From the NCBI GenBank assembly GCA_043738095.1, contig JAYSZI010000079.1:1-14910 (forward strand): a stretch of 14,910 nucleotides of DNA. Direction: 5' to 3'. This stretch comes from Lysobacter_K sp043738095 (GTDB lineage: Bacteria > Pseudomonadota > Gammaproteobacteria > Xanthomonadales > Xanthomonadaceae). A program made the position numbers and the translations under genes. Below the pieces are notes generated by a model. That model made no database searches and had not been told where the DNA came from. It was given only the letters and a program-made list of their open reading frames with translations. Shown piece by piece: positions 7,347 to 13,981 of the stretch (positions within the stretch are counted from its first letter, which is position 1; each line of letters opens with the position of its first letter).

Positions 7347-8939
7347 ATGAAAGCGTTTGCCGCGCTCTACGGTGAGCTTGATCGCAGCACCGCCACGCTC
7401 GACAAACGCGCCGCGCTGATCGCGTACTTCCAACAGGCGCCGCGTAAGGATGCCGCCTGGGCACTGTGGCTGCTTTCCGGTGGCAAACTCAGCAAGATCG
7501 CCAACAGCCGCGAACTACGCGAGTGGATCGGCACCGAGAGCGGCCTGCCCGTGTGGCTGGTGGATGAATGCTACGACCAGGTCGGCGATCTGGCCGAGAC
7601 GGTGACCCTCCTGCTCGATGACCCTGCGCAAGGGGACGCGGACATCGCCCTGCACCAGTGGATCGAGCAGCGTTTGCTGCCCGTAGCTGGCCGGGATCCG
7701 GCGCTGCGCCATGCCGCTGTAATCGCCGGATGGCGCACGCTCAGGTGCGACGAGCGTTTGGTGTTCAACAAGTTGCTTACCGGGGCGCTGCGGATAGGGG
7801 TATCGCAGCGCTTGGTCCAGCAGGCGCTGGCAACAATGTCGGGGGTGGACATCGCCTGCATCGCGCAGCGCATGCTCGGCGATTGGGCCCCGACCCCGGA
7901 ATTCTTGCGCGATCTGCTTTCCCTCGACGCGCTGCCCGGAGACCGCAACCAACCGTATCCGTTTTTTTTGGCTTCGCCATTGGAAGGACCACCCGACAGT
8001 TTGGGCGCAGCCGCCGACTGGTTGTTGGAATGGAAGTGGGACGGCATCCGCTTGCAGCTGATCCGCCGGCAAGGCGAGGTAGCGCTGTGGTCGCGCGGCG
8101 AGGAGCGCTTGGATGGCCGCTTTCCGGAGATCGAAGCCGCGGCGGCGACGCTGCCGCGCGATTGCGTACTCGACGGCGAACTGCTTGGCTGGCAACTCGG
8201 TGCCGAGCAGCCAATGCCGTTCACCGCGCTGCAGACGCGGATCCAGCGCCGCAAGCCCGGAGCGAAGACACTCGCCACCACGCCAGTGCAGGTGCTCGCG
8301 TACGACCTGCTCGAGCTTGATGGCGAAGACTGGCGGGCTCGGCCACTCGCGCAGCGACGCGCGGCCCTCGAAACATTGCTGACCGCCCATGGCGACCCGC
8401 GTTTGCGTCTGTCGCCCGCGGTAGCCGTCGATACCTGGCACGCCGCTGGGACCCTGCGCGAGGGCGCGCGTGACCGGGGTGTCGAGGGACTGATGCTGAA
8501 ACGTCTCGACTCTCCCTATCAAAGCGGTCGCCGTCGTGGCCACTGGTGGAAATGGAAGATCGATCCACTAACCATCGATGCGGTGCTGATCTATGCGCAG
8601 GCAGGCCACGGCCGCCGAAGCACGCTGTTCACCGACTACACGTTTGCACTGTGGGAAGGCGACGCGCTGCTGCCCGTCGCCAAGGCTTACTCGGGCTTGG
8701 ATAACCAGGAAATCGCGATCCTTGACCGCTGGATCCGGGCGCATACCACGGAGCGCTTCGGCCCGGTGCGCGCGGTCGAGCCAATGCACGTGTTTGAACT
8801 CGGCTTCGAGGCGGTCAACCGTTCAACGCGGCACAAATCTGGCATCGCTGTGCGCTTTCCGCGCATTCTTCGCTGGCGTCACGATAAGCCGGCGAGTGAG
8901 GCGGACCAGCTCGATACTTTGCGCGCGCTCGCACGGTGA
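7347..8939 (+). CDS. ATP-dependent DNA ligase (LigB/LigC-type, ligase-exonuclease operon)
   Basis: The protein has 530 residues. An N-terminal helical DNA-binding domain (about 1-190) is followed by the adenylation domain with motif I EWKWDGIR. K230 is the lysine that carries AMP. Further nucleotidyltransferase motifs are VLDGELLGW, VLAYDLLELDG (motif III), EGLMLKRLDSPY (motif IV) and WWKWKIDP (motif V), then an OB-fold with YTFALWEGDALLPVAKAY. It seals nicks using ATP and is additional to the essential NAD-dependent LigA. The start at ATG 7347 matches the family N-terminus (MKAFAALYGELD); the long upstream open frame overlaps the exonuclease gene and is not coding. Eight T residues at 7962-7969 encode the conserved PYPFFLA stretch. 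The helicase and phosphoesterase that often complete this cassette do not follow. Confidence 0.95.
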   Translation: MKAFAALYGELDRSTATLDKRAALIAYFQQAPRKDAAWALWLLSGGKLSKIANSRELREWIGTESGLPVWLVDECYDQVGDLAETVTLLLDDPAQGDADIALHQWIEQRLLPVAGRDPALRHAAVIAGWRTLRCDERLVFNKLLTGALRIGVSQRLVQQALATMSGVDIACIAQRMLGDWAPTPEFLRDLLSLDALPGDRNQPYPFFLASPLEGPPDSLGAAADWLLEWKWDGIRLQLIRRQGEVALWSRGEERLDGRFPEIEAAAATLPRDCVLDGELLGWQLGAEQPMPFTALQTRIQRRKPGAKTLATTPVQVLAYDLLELDGEDWRARPLAQRRAALETLLTAHGDPRLRLSPAVAVDTWHAAGTLREGARDRGVEGLMLKRLDSPYQSGRRRGHWWKWKIDPLTIDAVLIYAQAGHGRRSTLFTDYTFALWEGDALLPVAKAYSGLDNQEIAILDRWIRAHTTERFGPVRAVEPMHVFELGFEAVNRSTRHKSGIAVRFPRILRWRHDKPASEADQLDTLRALAR

Positions 8940-9150
8940 AATGGCGCTGGTCGTAAGTAGCGTGTTGTGGCCAGGGACTGGGCCCGCGCGTTCGGCAGTG
9001 CGTGGTACCGACCGAGAGGGCCGCATCGATCTATTGAGGTCTACGTCAAGGTGGGTCGCAACATGGGCTGACTCGCTGCAGCCAGTCGGGCCCAGGGCCA
9101 CTAAGTACATTTGCGCACTGAACAGCTACTGGCCGAGGGTTGAGCACCGC

Positions 9151-9178
9151 TTGTGAAGCGGTCATTCGTCCCTATACT
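9151..9178 (+). promoter_or_regulatory. Sigma70-type promoter of ssrA
   Basis: TTGTGA (9151-9156), a 16-base spacer and TATACT (9173-9178) form a good housekeeping promoter. It would start the pre-tmRNA near 9185, about 20 bases before the mature 5' end. The -35 box sits inside a perfect inverted repeat CCGCTTGTGAAGCGG (9147-9161). Confidence 0.7.
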
Positions 9179-9207
9179 GGCCCGGTCACAATGAAATCGT
9201 TTTCCCC

Positions 9208-9561
9208 GGGGGTGCACTGGCTTCGACGGGGGTCGCGAAATCACTTGGCGCATGCCGAGGGGGTAGCTTTCCTCGTTAATCCAGCTGCAAAACTCTAGTT
9301 GCCAACGACGACAACTACGCTCTCGCCGCTTAAGGCGTAAGCCCCGAAACCACTTGTGCCCGTGCTCGTGGAGGTAGGGTCATTATCACGGAACCGCCGG
9401 GGGCAGTTGCCTGTCAACCCCCGGTTAACTAAAACAGGCTGGTCCCTGGATGCGCTTTGCGCGCCGTGCTGTTCGGGGGCGAGACCCAACGGAGCGCTAA
9501 GCATGTAGTGCCGGGGATGGAGTGCCTTCGGACGGGGGTTCAATTCCCCCCACCTCCACCA
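9208..9561 (+). ncRNA. ssrA: tmRNA (transfer-messenger RNA)
   Basis: A one-piece tmRNA of about 354 nt rescues stalled ribosomes and tags their products for proteolysis. The 5' end GGGGGTG (9208-9214) pairs with CACCTCC before the encoded 3' ACCA, giving a tRNA-like acceptor stem with CCA at 9559-9561. Conserved blocks are CTGGCTTCGACGGGGG with GCATGCCGAGGGGG near the 5' end, and TAAGCATGTAGTGCCGGGGATG with GGTTCAATTCC (T arm) near the 3' end. The resume frame GCCAACGACGAC starts at 9301 and reads ANDDNYALAA then TAA (9331-9333), a classic hydrophobic degron ending ALAA. It has its own promoter upstream and an intrinsic terminator downstream. No smpB gene is visible in the window, and no integrase sits at its 3' end. 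Confidence 0.97.
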
Positions 9562-9587
9562 TCTTCTGTTCCATCGCAATCCAGAAC

Positions 9588-9620
9588 AGGCCGGAATCCT
9601 CAAAGATTCCGGCCTTTTTT
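9588..9620 (+). terminator. Intrinsic terminator of ssrA
   Basis: A perfect 11-bp stem, AGGCCGGAATC (9588-9598) with GATTCCGGCCT (9605-9615), encloses the loop CTCAAA and runs into a T tract ending at 9620. It lies 26 bases past the tmRNA CCA end. Confidence 0.92.
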
Positions 9621-9705
9621 GTGTTCCTCGATATTTCGGCGATCTCTTGCCCGGTCGATTTTGACGTTTCACAGTCACGAATGTGCCGCTTCATGCAGAG
9701 CAACA

Positions 9706-9755
9706 GCAGGTCCACCTGCCCAGGCATCTCATAGATGCGAGGCTCGCGTTAGACT
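9706..9755 (+). promoter_or_regulatory. Cluster of three inverted repeats upstream of the XRE-type gene
   Basis: Three back-to-back dyads precede the regulator gene: GCAGGT-CC-ACCTGC (9706-9719), GCATCT-CAT-AGATGC (9724-9738) and GCGAG-G-CTCGC (9737-9747). TAGACT (9750-9755) is a possible -10 just after them, 31 bases before the ATG. XRE-family repressors commonly bind such dyads at their own promoters, so autoregulation is a reasonable inference. The three dyads differ in sequence, so they are not simple repeats of one site. Confidence 0.4.
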
Positions 9756-9786
9756 CGCCTCCTAATCCCCAATTCGGAAAATAGCC

Positions 9787-10215
9787 ATGGCTAACCTAGG
9801 TTCGGTATTCAAAGACGAGATCACGCGACTGGCCCGCAAGGAAATCCGGGCACAGATTGAGCCCCTGAAAAAGGCCGCCAGCACATACCGGCGCGAGATT
9901 GCCGAGCTCAAGCGCCAGATCGCGTTGCTTGCGCGCCAGGCGAAGGTGGCTAGCAAGGCTAGTAGGTCAACGCCGCAAGAAGAAGCGGAGCCGGTTGCAA
10001 CCCGCTTTGGGGCCAAGGGCCTGCGATCCCTCCGGGCTCGTCTCGGGCTTTCGGCGGCGGAGTTCGGCAAGCTCGCCGGCGCCAGTGGGCAGTCCGTCTA
10101 CAACTGGGAGAGCGAAAAGACCGTTCCCAGGAAGAACCAGATTACGGTCTTGGCAGAACTGCGGAAGTTGGGGAAGCGGGAAGCGTTGGCGCGGCTGGAA
10201 GAGCTCGATCAATAG
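9787..10215 (+). CDS. Coiled-coil plus XRE-family helix-turn-helix protein
   Basis: A 142-residue basic protein. Residues 1-52 form a heptad-rich coiled coil (EITRLARKEIRAQIEPLKKA to IAELKRQIALLARQ). A Ser/Glu-rich linker follows, and then an XRE/Cro-type HTH at about 78-130 containing LRARLGLSAAEFGKLAGASG, SVYNWESEKTVPRKNQ and LGKREALARLEEL. SVYNWE is the usual recognition-helix and wing signature. It probably binds DNA as an oligomer, but target and physiological role are unknown. GGAAAA (9776-9781) is a weak ribosome site before ATG 9787. It stands alone between the ssrA terminator and a convergent gene. No toxin or antitoxin partner is adjacent, so a toxin-antitoxin role is not supported. 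Confidence 0.8.
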   Translation: MANLGSVFKDEITRLARKEIRAQIEPLKKAASTYRREIAELKRQIALLARQAKVASKASRSTPQEEAEPVATRFGAKGLRSLRARLGLSAAEFGKLAGASGQSVYNWESEKTVPRKNQITVLAELRKLGKREALARLEELDQ

Positions 10216-10314
10216 CCAGTCCGCTCTTTCTAGGGGGCGCTCTGAGCCGATAACCACGGCGATCTCCGGGGCGCCCATTGACCACGCCTCGCGTGCGCCC
10301 ATACCTGATCCTCA

Positions 10315-10335
10315 AACCCTGGAGCTTTCCGGGTT
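10315..10335. other. Hairpin between convergent genes
   Basis: AACCC (10315-10319) and GGGTT (10331-10335) flank an inner GGA/TCC pair, with a single bulged T and a GCTT loop, giving an eight-pair stem. No proper T run follows on either strand, so it is at best a weak bidirectional terminator for the XRE gene and the zinc-ribbon gene. The rest of 10216-10412 shows nothing I recognise. Confidence 0.35.
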
Positions 10336-10412
10336 GCGGCTGAGTGCCTCCAACACAATAGCGGCGAGTGACGGGGGCAAAGCTCGATCAGCGGGCATAC
10401 GAACGATCGCGC

Positions 10413-11540
10413 TCAGTTCTGCCCCTGCAACCAGAGGAAGCACATGCCGGCGATCACTGCGGCGATTATCGCCAGGGCGATTTTGATCGGGCTGTACGGA
10501 CGCTCCCCGGCGAGGGATCCCGAGTAGCCGTTAGCAAGCACCTGGAAGCTGCGCCGGCCGTAGGTGTAGCTCAGCAGCCAGACTGGCACCAGCACGTGCT
10601 TGAAGGTCGGGGCGTCGTAGGTGGCGTCCACCTGCAGGTCGCGGTAGGTGTCGCCGGGCACTTGCTTCGCACACAGCTCGCGCAGCGCGGCGTCCATCTC
10701 GGTGCGGCCCGTCTGCGAGGCCTGCCGCAGGTCCACCTGATAACGCTCGACGGTCCAGCCGCGGACGAATTCCGGGGAGTAGGGCTTGAGGTCGGTGATC
10801 GTGGGGAACGGCTCCACTTGCTCCAGCAGGTTCGCATGCACGCCCTTCGTACCGGGCACCAGAGTGTCGTCGAAGAAATGCTCCAGGGAGCCCGAGGCCG
10901 GCTCCCAACGCGTGTGCTGCACCTGCCGCGTGCGCGTCTGGCCGTTTTGCGAGTACGACTCGGTCGTGTAGTAGTGATGACCAGCTTCGGCGGTCCAGCT
11001 GGCTTGCACGTGTGCATCGAACGTCCAGTACGGCAAGTACACGCCGCGCAGGGTGTCGGTGAGCGCGGCCTTTTTGAGCCGGTTGGGCGCGAACCAGCGC
11101 GAGCCGTACCAGCGACGGATCGATTCGCGCACCTGGCCGTCGCTGACGCGAAACGGCAGCACGCTCTGCGGCGTGACCGCGTCGCGCAACGACTCGTGCG
11201 GGACGATCGCGGGCGAGCCGCAAAACTCGCAGCGATCCGCGACCCGGCCATCGACGAAGACGGAAATCGCGCGACAACTCTGGCACTGCACCTCGCGGCG
11301 GCCGTCGCCGTAGCCGCGCGCATCGTCGCTGGTGGTCGCCAACGCGTGCGCGAGGTCGAGCTCGGCGCTGGCACGGCTCTCACCAGCTACGCCTGGGGCC
11401 CACGGCGCAACCGTGCCGCAGTACGGGCACACCAGCGCCTGCCGCACGGCGTTCCACCGCAGGTCGCCACCGCATTCGGGGCACGCCTGCTTGTCGAGGG
11501 CAGCGCGGTCGACGGGCGCCGCACCGAGGTCGTCGCTCAT
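10413..11540 (-). CDS. Double zinc-ribbon membrane-anchored protein, partner of the SPFH protein
   Basis: A 375-residue protein. Two four-cysteine zinc ribbons sit at the N-terminus: C20/C23/C38/C41 (CPECGG and CPYCG) and C86/C89/C104/C107 (CQSC and CEFCG). A long central domain follows with RWYGSRWFAPNRLKK, LPYWTFDAHVQASW and HHYYTTESYSQNGQTRTRQV. The end (about 354-371, IALAIIAAVIAGMCFLWL) is a single transmembrane helix with almost no tail, suggesting a tail-anchored protein with its bulk in the cytoplasm. The order zinc ribbon, middle domain, TM helix resembles B. subtilis YdjG, which works with the SPFH-like YdjI and PspA in membrane stress. The SPFH gene ends 24 bases upstream on the same strand. 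No Shine-Dalgarno is evident before ATG 11540, so translational coupling is likely. The exact function is unknown. Confidence 0.8.
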   Translation of the reverse strand: MSDDLGAAPVDRAALDKQACPECGGDLRWNAVRQALVCPYCGTVAPWAPGVAGESRASAELDLAHALATTSDDARGYGDGRREVQCQSCRAISVFVDGRVADRCEFCGSPAIVPHESLRDAVTPQSVLPFRVSDGQVRESIRRWYGSRWFAPNRLKKAALTDTLRGVYLPYWTFDAHVQASWTAEAGHHYYTTESYSQNGQTRTRQVQHTRWEPASGSLEHFFDDTLVPGTKGVHANLLEQVEPFPTITDLKPYSPEFVRGWTVERYQVDLRQASQTGRTEMDAALRELCAKQVPGDTYRDLQVDATYDAPTFKHVLVPVWLLSYTYGRRSFQVLANGYSGSLAGERPYSPIKIALAIIAAVIAGMCFLWLQGQN

Positions 11541-11564
11541 CGCAAGTCGCTCATCGCCACCGGT

Positions 11565-12614
11565 TCAACCGCGCAGGTAGTCGTCGAGCGCCGCGCGCGC
11601 GATGCGGTAGGCACTGCCGATCTTGCGGCCCTTGAGTTCGCCGGCCTCGATCGCGGCGATCACGTCTTCGACCGAGACCCCGAGCGCCTGTGCGGCCTGC
11701 TCGGGCGTCAGCACGTCGAGCACTGGTGCCGCGGGCGTCGCGGGAGTCGCAGGCACCTGCGTCTGCATGCCACGCATCAGCTCCTGCGCCATGCCGAAAC
11801 CAATTGCCATCTGCGCCGGCGCGGCCGCAACTGCGGCGCCGTCTCCCCCTGTGCCCATGGCGGTGCCCAGCTGGAACTTGACGTAGTCGTTGAGGTTGCC
11901 GACCGCGGCCATGCCCGAGCGCTTGTCGATCGCCTGCTCGACTTCCGGCGGCACCGACACGTTCTCGATCACGAACGCGGTGATCTCGATCCCGTACTTG
12001 CCCTGCATCGCGGGGTTGATGATCGGCAGCAGCGCTTCGCCCATCTCGCTGTGGCGCGAGGCGACGTCGAGCGCGGGCACCTTGGCCGTGGCCAGCGCCT
12101 CGGTGAACATGCTGACGATGCGCGAACGCATGGTGTCGGCGAACTCGTCGAGGCGGAAGTTCTGATCGGTGCCCGCGACCTCGCGCAGGAACCGCGCGGC
12201 ATCGACGATGCGGAAATCGAACGTGCCGAACGCGCGCAGACGCACCACGCCGAAGTCGGCGTCGCGCATCATTACCGGGTTCGCCGTGCCCCACTTGTTG
12301 CCGGTGAACAGGCGGGTGTTGAGAAAGTACACATCGCACTTGAACGGCGACTCGAAGCCGTACTTCCAGCCCAGAATGCGCGACAGGATCGGGATGTTCT
12401 CGGTCTTAAGGGTGTGCTTGCCGGGTCCGAACAGGTCGGCGTACTGGCCGGCGGCGACGAACTGCACCAGCTGACTCTCGCGCACGATCAACTGCGCGCC
12501 GTTCTTGATTTCTTTGTCTTCGTCCGGATACCGGTACGACAGGGTGTCGCGCGAATCATCGGTCCACTCGATGATCTCTAGCGTCTGGCCCTTGATGAAA
12601 CCCAAAATGCTCAT
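11565..12614 (-). CDS. SPFH/virion-core-like protein with C-terminal excisionase-type HTH
   Basis: A 349-residue protein starting at ATG 12614 behind GGAGCGGGAC. Residues 1-240 are an SPFH/Band-7 domain of the virion-core-like subgroup. It opens MSILGFIKGQTLEIIEWTDD and includes QFVAAGQYADLFGPGKHTL, FLNTRLFTGNKWGT, LRAFGTFDFRIVD and ITAFVIENVSVPPEVEQAID. An Ala/Gly/Met-rich stretch and a Pro/Thr/Ala linker (about 284-297) follow. Residues 302-349 look like an HTH_17 (excisionase/MerR-like) module: LTPEQAAQALGVSVEDVIAA, then GELKGRKIGSAYRIARAALDDYL. YdjI-like relatives often end in a zinc ribbon instead. No N-terminal TM helix is seen, so membrane contact would be through the SPFH domain or the zinc-ribbon partner encoded downstream. 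TAGAAT (minus strand, 12661-12656) is a possible -10 without a good -35. Confidence 0.85.
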   Translation of the reverse strand: MSILGFIKGQTLEIIEWTDDSRDTLSYRYPDEDKEIKNGAQLIVRESQLVQFVAAGQYADLFGPGKHTLKTENIPILSRILGWKYGFESPFKCDVYFLNTRLFTGNKWGTANPVMMRDADFGVVRLRAFGTFDFRIVDAARFLREVAGTDQNFRLDEFADTMRSRIVSMFTEALATAKVPALDVASRHSEMGEALLPIINPAMQGKYGIEITAFVIENVSVPPEVEQAIDKRSGMAAVGNLNDYVKFQLGTAMGTGGDGAAVAAAPAQMAIGFGMAQELMRGMQTQVPATPATPAAPVLDVLTPEQAAQALGVSVEDVIAAIEAGELKGRKIGSAYRIARAALDDYLRG

Positions 12615-12825
12615 GTCCCGCTCCGTGCGCTGGCGCGCGTGGCGCCGGTGAATGGATTCTAGACAGATGCTTCCTGCATAGGCGAGCTTGAGCGTGTGCT
12701 GCGTGCGGGCAAGTCAAAGTCATGGTCGCTGGAGGTCTGGTCCCCGCCAGCGGCTGCGGCAGACGTTCCGATGGGGCGCACGGGATTCCTGGGGCTGGTT
12801 GTGGGCTCTCCACCGGCGTCGAAGC

Positions 12826-12863
12826 GCCGACGCGTCGGCCGATCCCTTTCACGTCATCGGCCG
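12826..12863. promoter_or_regulatory. Palindrome and spaced repeat in the divergent intergenic region
   Basis: The 297-base gap between the SPFH gene (minus) and the 88-residue gene (plus) contains a perfect 14-bp palindrome GCCGACGCGTCGGC (12826-12839). TCGGCCG occurs twice, at 12835-12841 and 12857-12863, exactly 22 bases or two helical turns apart. Such spacing suits a dimeric regulator. No clear sigma70 promoter could be assigned for either gene, and the rest of the gap shows nothing else I recognise. Confidence 0.3.
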
Positions 12864-12911
12864 GCCCCCGTGGGTACTCTGCGGCCCTTGTCGTCCCAAT
12901 GGAGATCGCTA

Positions 12912-13178
12912 ATGTCCGAGGAAAACCCCAAAACGCCGTTCGACCACGTCAACGACACGGTGACGCAACTAAAGGAGATGCGTCACTACTCGAAAAACAA
13001 CGTGGAGCTACTCACCGCACAGTGGTTGAAGTTCGATGGCGAGCTGAAAAAGCTGGGGGAGGCGGGGACTATTGAGAACCTGATGATGCGGCAAGGCGAG
13101 TTCTACGACGCGCTGGAGGCGGCCATCACGGAGTTGGACGAACTGGCGACGACGTTGCAACCGCCGTCCGAGGAGTAA
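12912..13178 (+). CDS. Small acidic helical protein of unknown function
   Basis: The protein has 88 residues from ATG 12912, six bases after GGAGA (12901-12905); this ribosome site fixes the start, although the frame is open further upstream. The protein is charged and predicted almost entirely helical, with no signal peptide, membrane helix or cysteines. VNDTVTQLKEMRHYSKNNVELLTAQW and FYDALEAAITELDELATTLQ show heptad-like spacing compatible with a helical hairpin or coiled-coil dimer. I do not recognise the family. It sits between the divergent SPFH gene and fabA, separated from fabA by 285 bases, so it is probably its own unit. The ribosome site and normal codon use make it a likely real gene. 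Confidence 0.65.
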   Translation: MSEENPKTPFDHVNDTVTQLKEMRHYSKNNVELLTAQWLKFDGELKKLGEAGTIENLMMRQGEFYDALEAAITELDELATTLQPPSEE

Positions 13179-13179
13179 C

Positions 13180-13300
13180 GCCGCCGACGGTAGGAAGGGG
13201 AGAGGCGGCGAGCCGAACCTGGCAGGCTCGATGTATCCCGCGCGCGGGTTCGGAGCTTTCGTGCTCCAGTAGATGTCGCGGGCCTGAATCTTTTTTGAGC
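13180..13300. other. Structured intergenic stretch before fabA
   Basis: The 285 bases between the 88-residue gene and fabA hold several nested inverted repeats: GCCGCC (13180)/GGCGGC (13204), CGAGCC (13209)/GGCTCG (13225), CCGAACC (13213)/GGTTCGG (13247), the 12-bp palindrome CCCGCGCGCGGG (13237-13248), and GGAGC (13252)/GCTCC (13263). Six T residues follow at 13291-13296, though not directly after a stem. Some pairings are mutually exclusive. It could be a small RNA, the end of the preceding mRNA, or a dispersed repeat. Confidence 0.35.
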
Positions 13301-13463
13301 AGTGACTGCCGAAAAGCCCCGTCACAGTCCGACCATGCCGGGCACCCCCGATACCGGACCGCGAACCCCTACGCCTGCGTACGGGCCGCGGGCCTTAGGC
13401 GCATCACAGCGAAAACTACCGATGTCCGGCAAACTAGTGCAGTCCCCCAGGCTGCGACCATCG

Positions 13464-13979
13464 ATGATCCGACCTTCCTCACTTGATTACGATCAACTCC
13501 TTTCCTGCGCCCACGGCACGATGTTCGGCCCAGGCAACGCGCGACTGCCATTGCCACCGATGTTGATGTTCGACCGCATCACGCAGATCGATACCGAAGG
13601 CGGTCAGAACGGCAAGGGCGTTATCCAGGCCGAGCTCGACATCCATCCGGACCTTTGGTTTTTCGCCTGCCATTTCGAAGGCGATCCAGTGATGCCCGGT
13701 TGCCTCGGCCTCGATGCGATGTGGCAGCTGGCCGGCTTCTATCTGCCGTGGTTGGGCGAGCCGGGCCTTGGGCGTGCGCTCGGCGTCGGCCAGGTCAAAT
13801 TCACCGGTCAGGTGCTGCCGACCGCCAAGTTGGTCCGTTACGAAATCGATATCCGCCGGGTGATGCGCGGCAAGCTGAAGATGGTCATCGCCGACGGCCG
13901 CATGCTGGTGGACGGGCGCGAAATTTACACCGCCAGCGACCTGCGTGTGGGTCTGTTCGCATCAGCCGAGGGCTTCTGA
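13464..13979 (+). CDS. fabA: 3-hydroxydecanoyl-ACP dehydratase/isomerase
   Basis: FabA dehydrates 3-hydroxydecanoyl-ACP and isomerises trans-2- to cis-3-decenoyl-ACP, the branch point of anaerobic unsaturated fatty acid synthesis in the cytoplasm. From ATG 13464 it has 171 residues, the same length class as E. coli FabA. The catalytic pair falls at the expected positions: H70 in WFFACHFEGDPVMPG and D84 in CLGLDAMWQLAGFYL. RALGVGQVKFTGQVLPTAK and IYTASDLRVGLF complete the hot-dog fold. The frame is open back to 13302, which would add a Pro/Arg-rich 54 residues, but the His/Asp numbering and the family N-terminus favour 13464. No clear Shine-Dalgarno precedes it. fabB starts two bases after its TGA. 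Confidence 0.95.
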   Translation: MIRPSSLDYDQLLSCAHGTMFGPGNARLPLPPMLMFDRITQIDTEGGQNGKGVIQAELDIHPDLWFFACHFEGDPVMPGCLGLDAMWQLAGFYLPWLGEPGLGRALGVGQVKFTGQVLPTAKLVRYEIDIRRVMRGKLKMVIADGRMLVDGREIYTASDLRVGLFASAEGF

Positions 13980-13981
13980 GC

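Noticed and set aside
7962..7969. Run of eight T in the ligase gene as a programmed slippage or phase-variation site
   Set aside because: The run encodes the conserved PYPFFLA stretch in the normal frame, and the protein is full length without any shift.
9536..9786. tmRNA 3' end as an integration site of a mobile element
   Set aside because: ssrA is a common att site, but no integrase, no second copy of the 3' end and no compositional break are visible in the window.
9787..10215. XRE gene as the antitoxin of a toxin-antitoxin pair
   Set aside because: No small partner ORF lies upstream or downstream on the same strand, and the N-terminal coiled coil is not typical of antitoxins.
10368..12581. 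Uninterrupted 737-codon plus-strand frame opposite the zinc-ribbon and SPFH genes
   Set aside because: It is antisense to two genes with clear domains, spans their boundary, is rich in Arg/His/Gly/Ala with no recognisable motif, and is the expected GC-rich mirror frame.
13008..13325. 105-codon minus-strand frame between fabA and the 88-residue gene
   Set aside because: It overlaps the better supported 88-residue gene, has no ribosome site or recognised motif, and the non-overlapping part coincides with the inverted-repeat stretch.
13302..13463. In-frame 54-codon N-terminal extension of FabA
   Set aside because: With start 13464 the catalytic H70 and D84 match E. coli numbering exactly. The extension is Pro/Arg-rich, lacks a ribosome site and resembles no FabA N-terminus.
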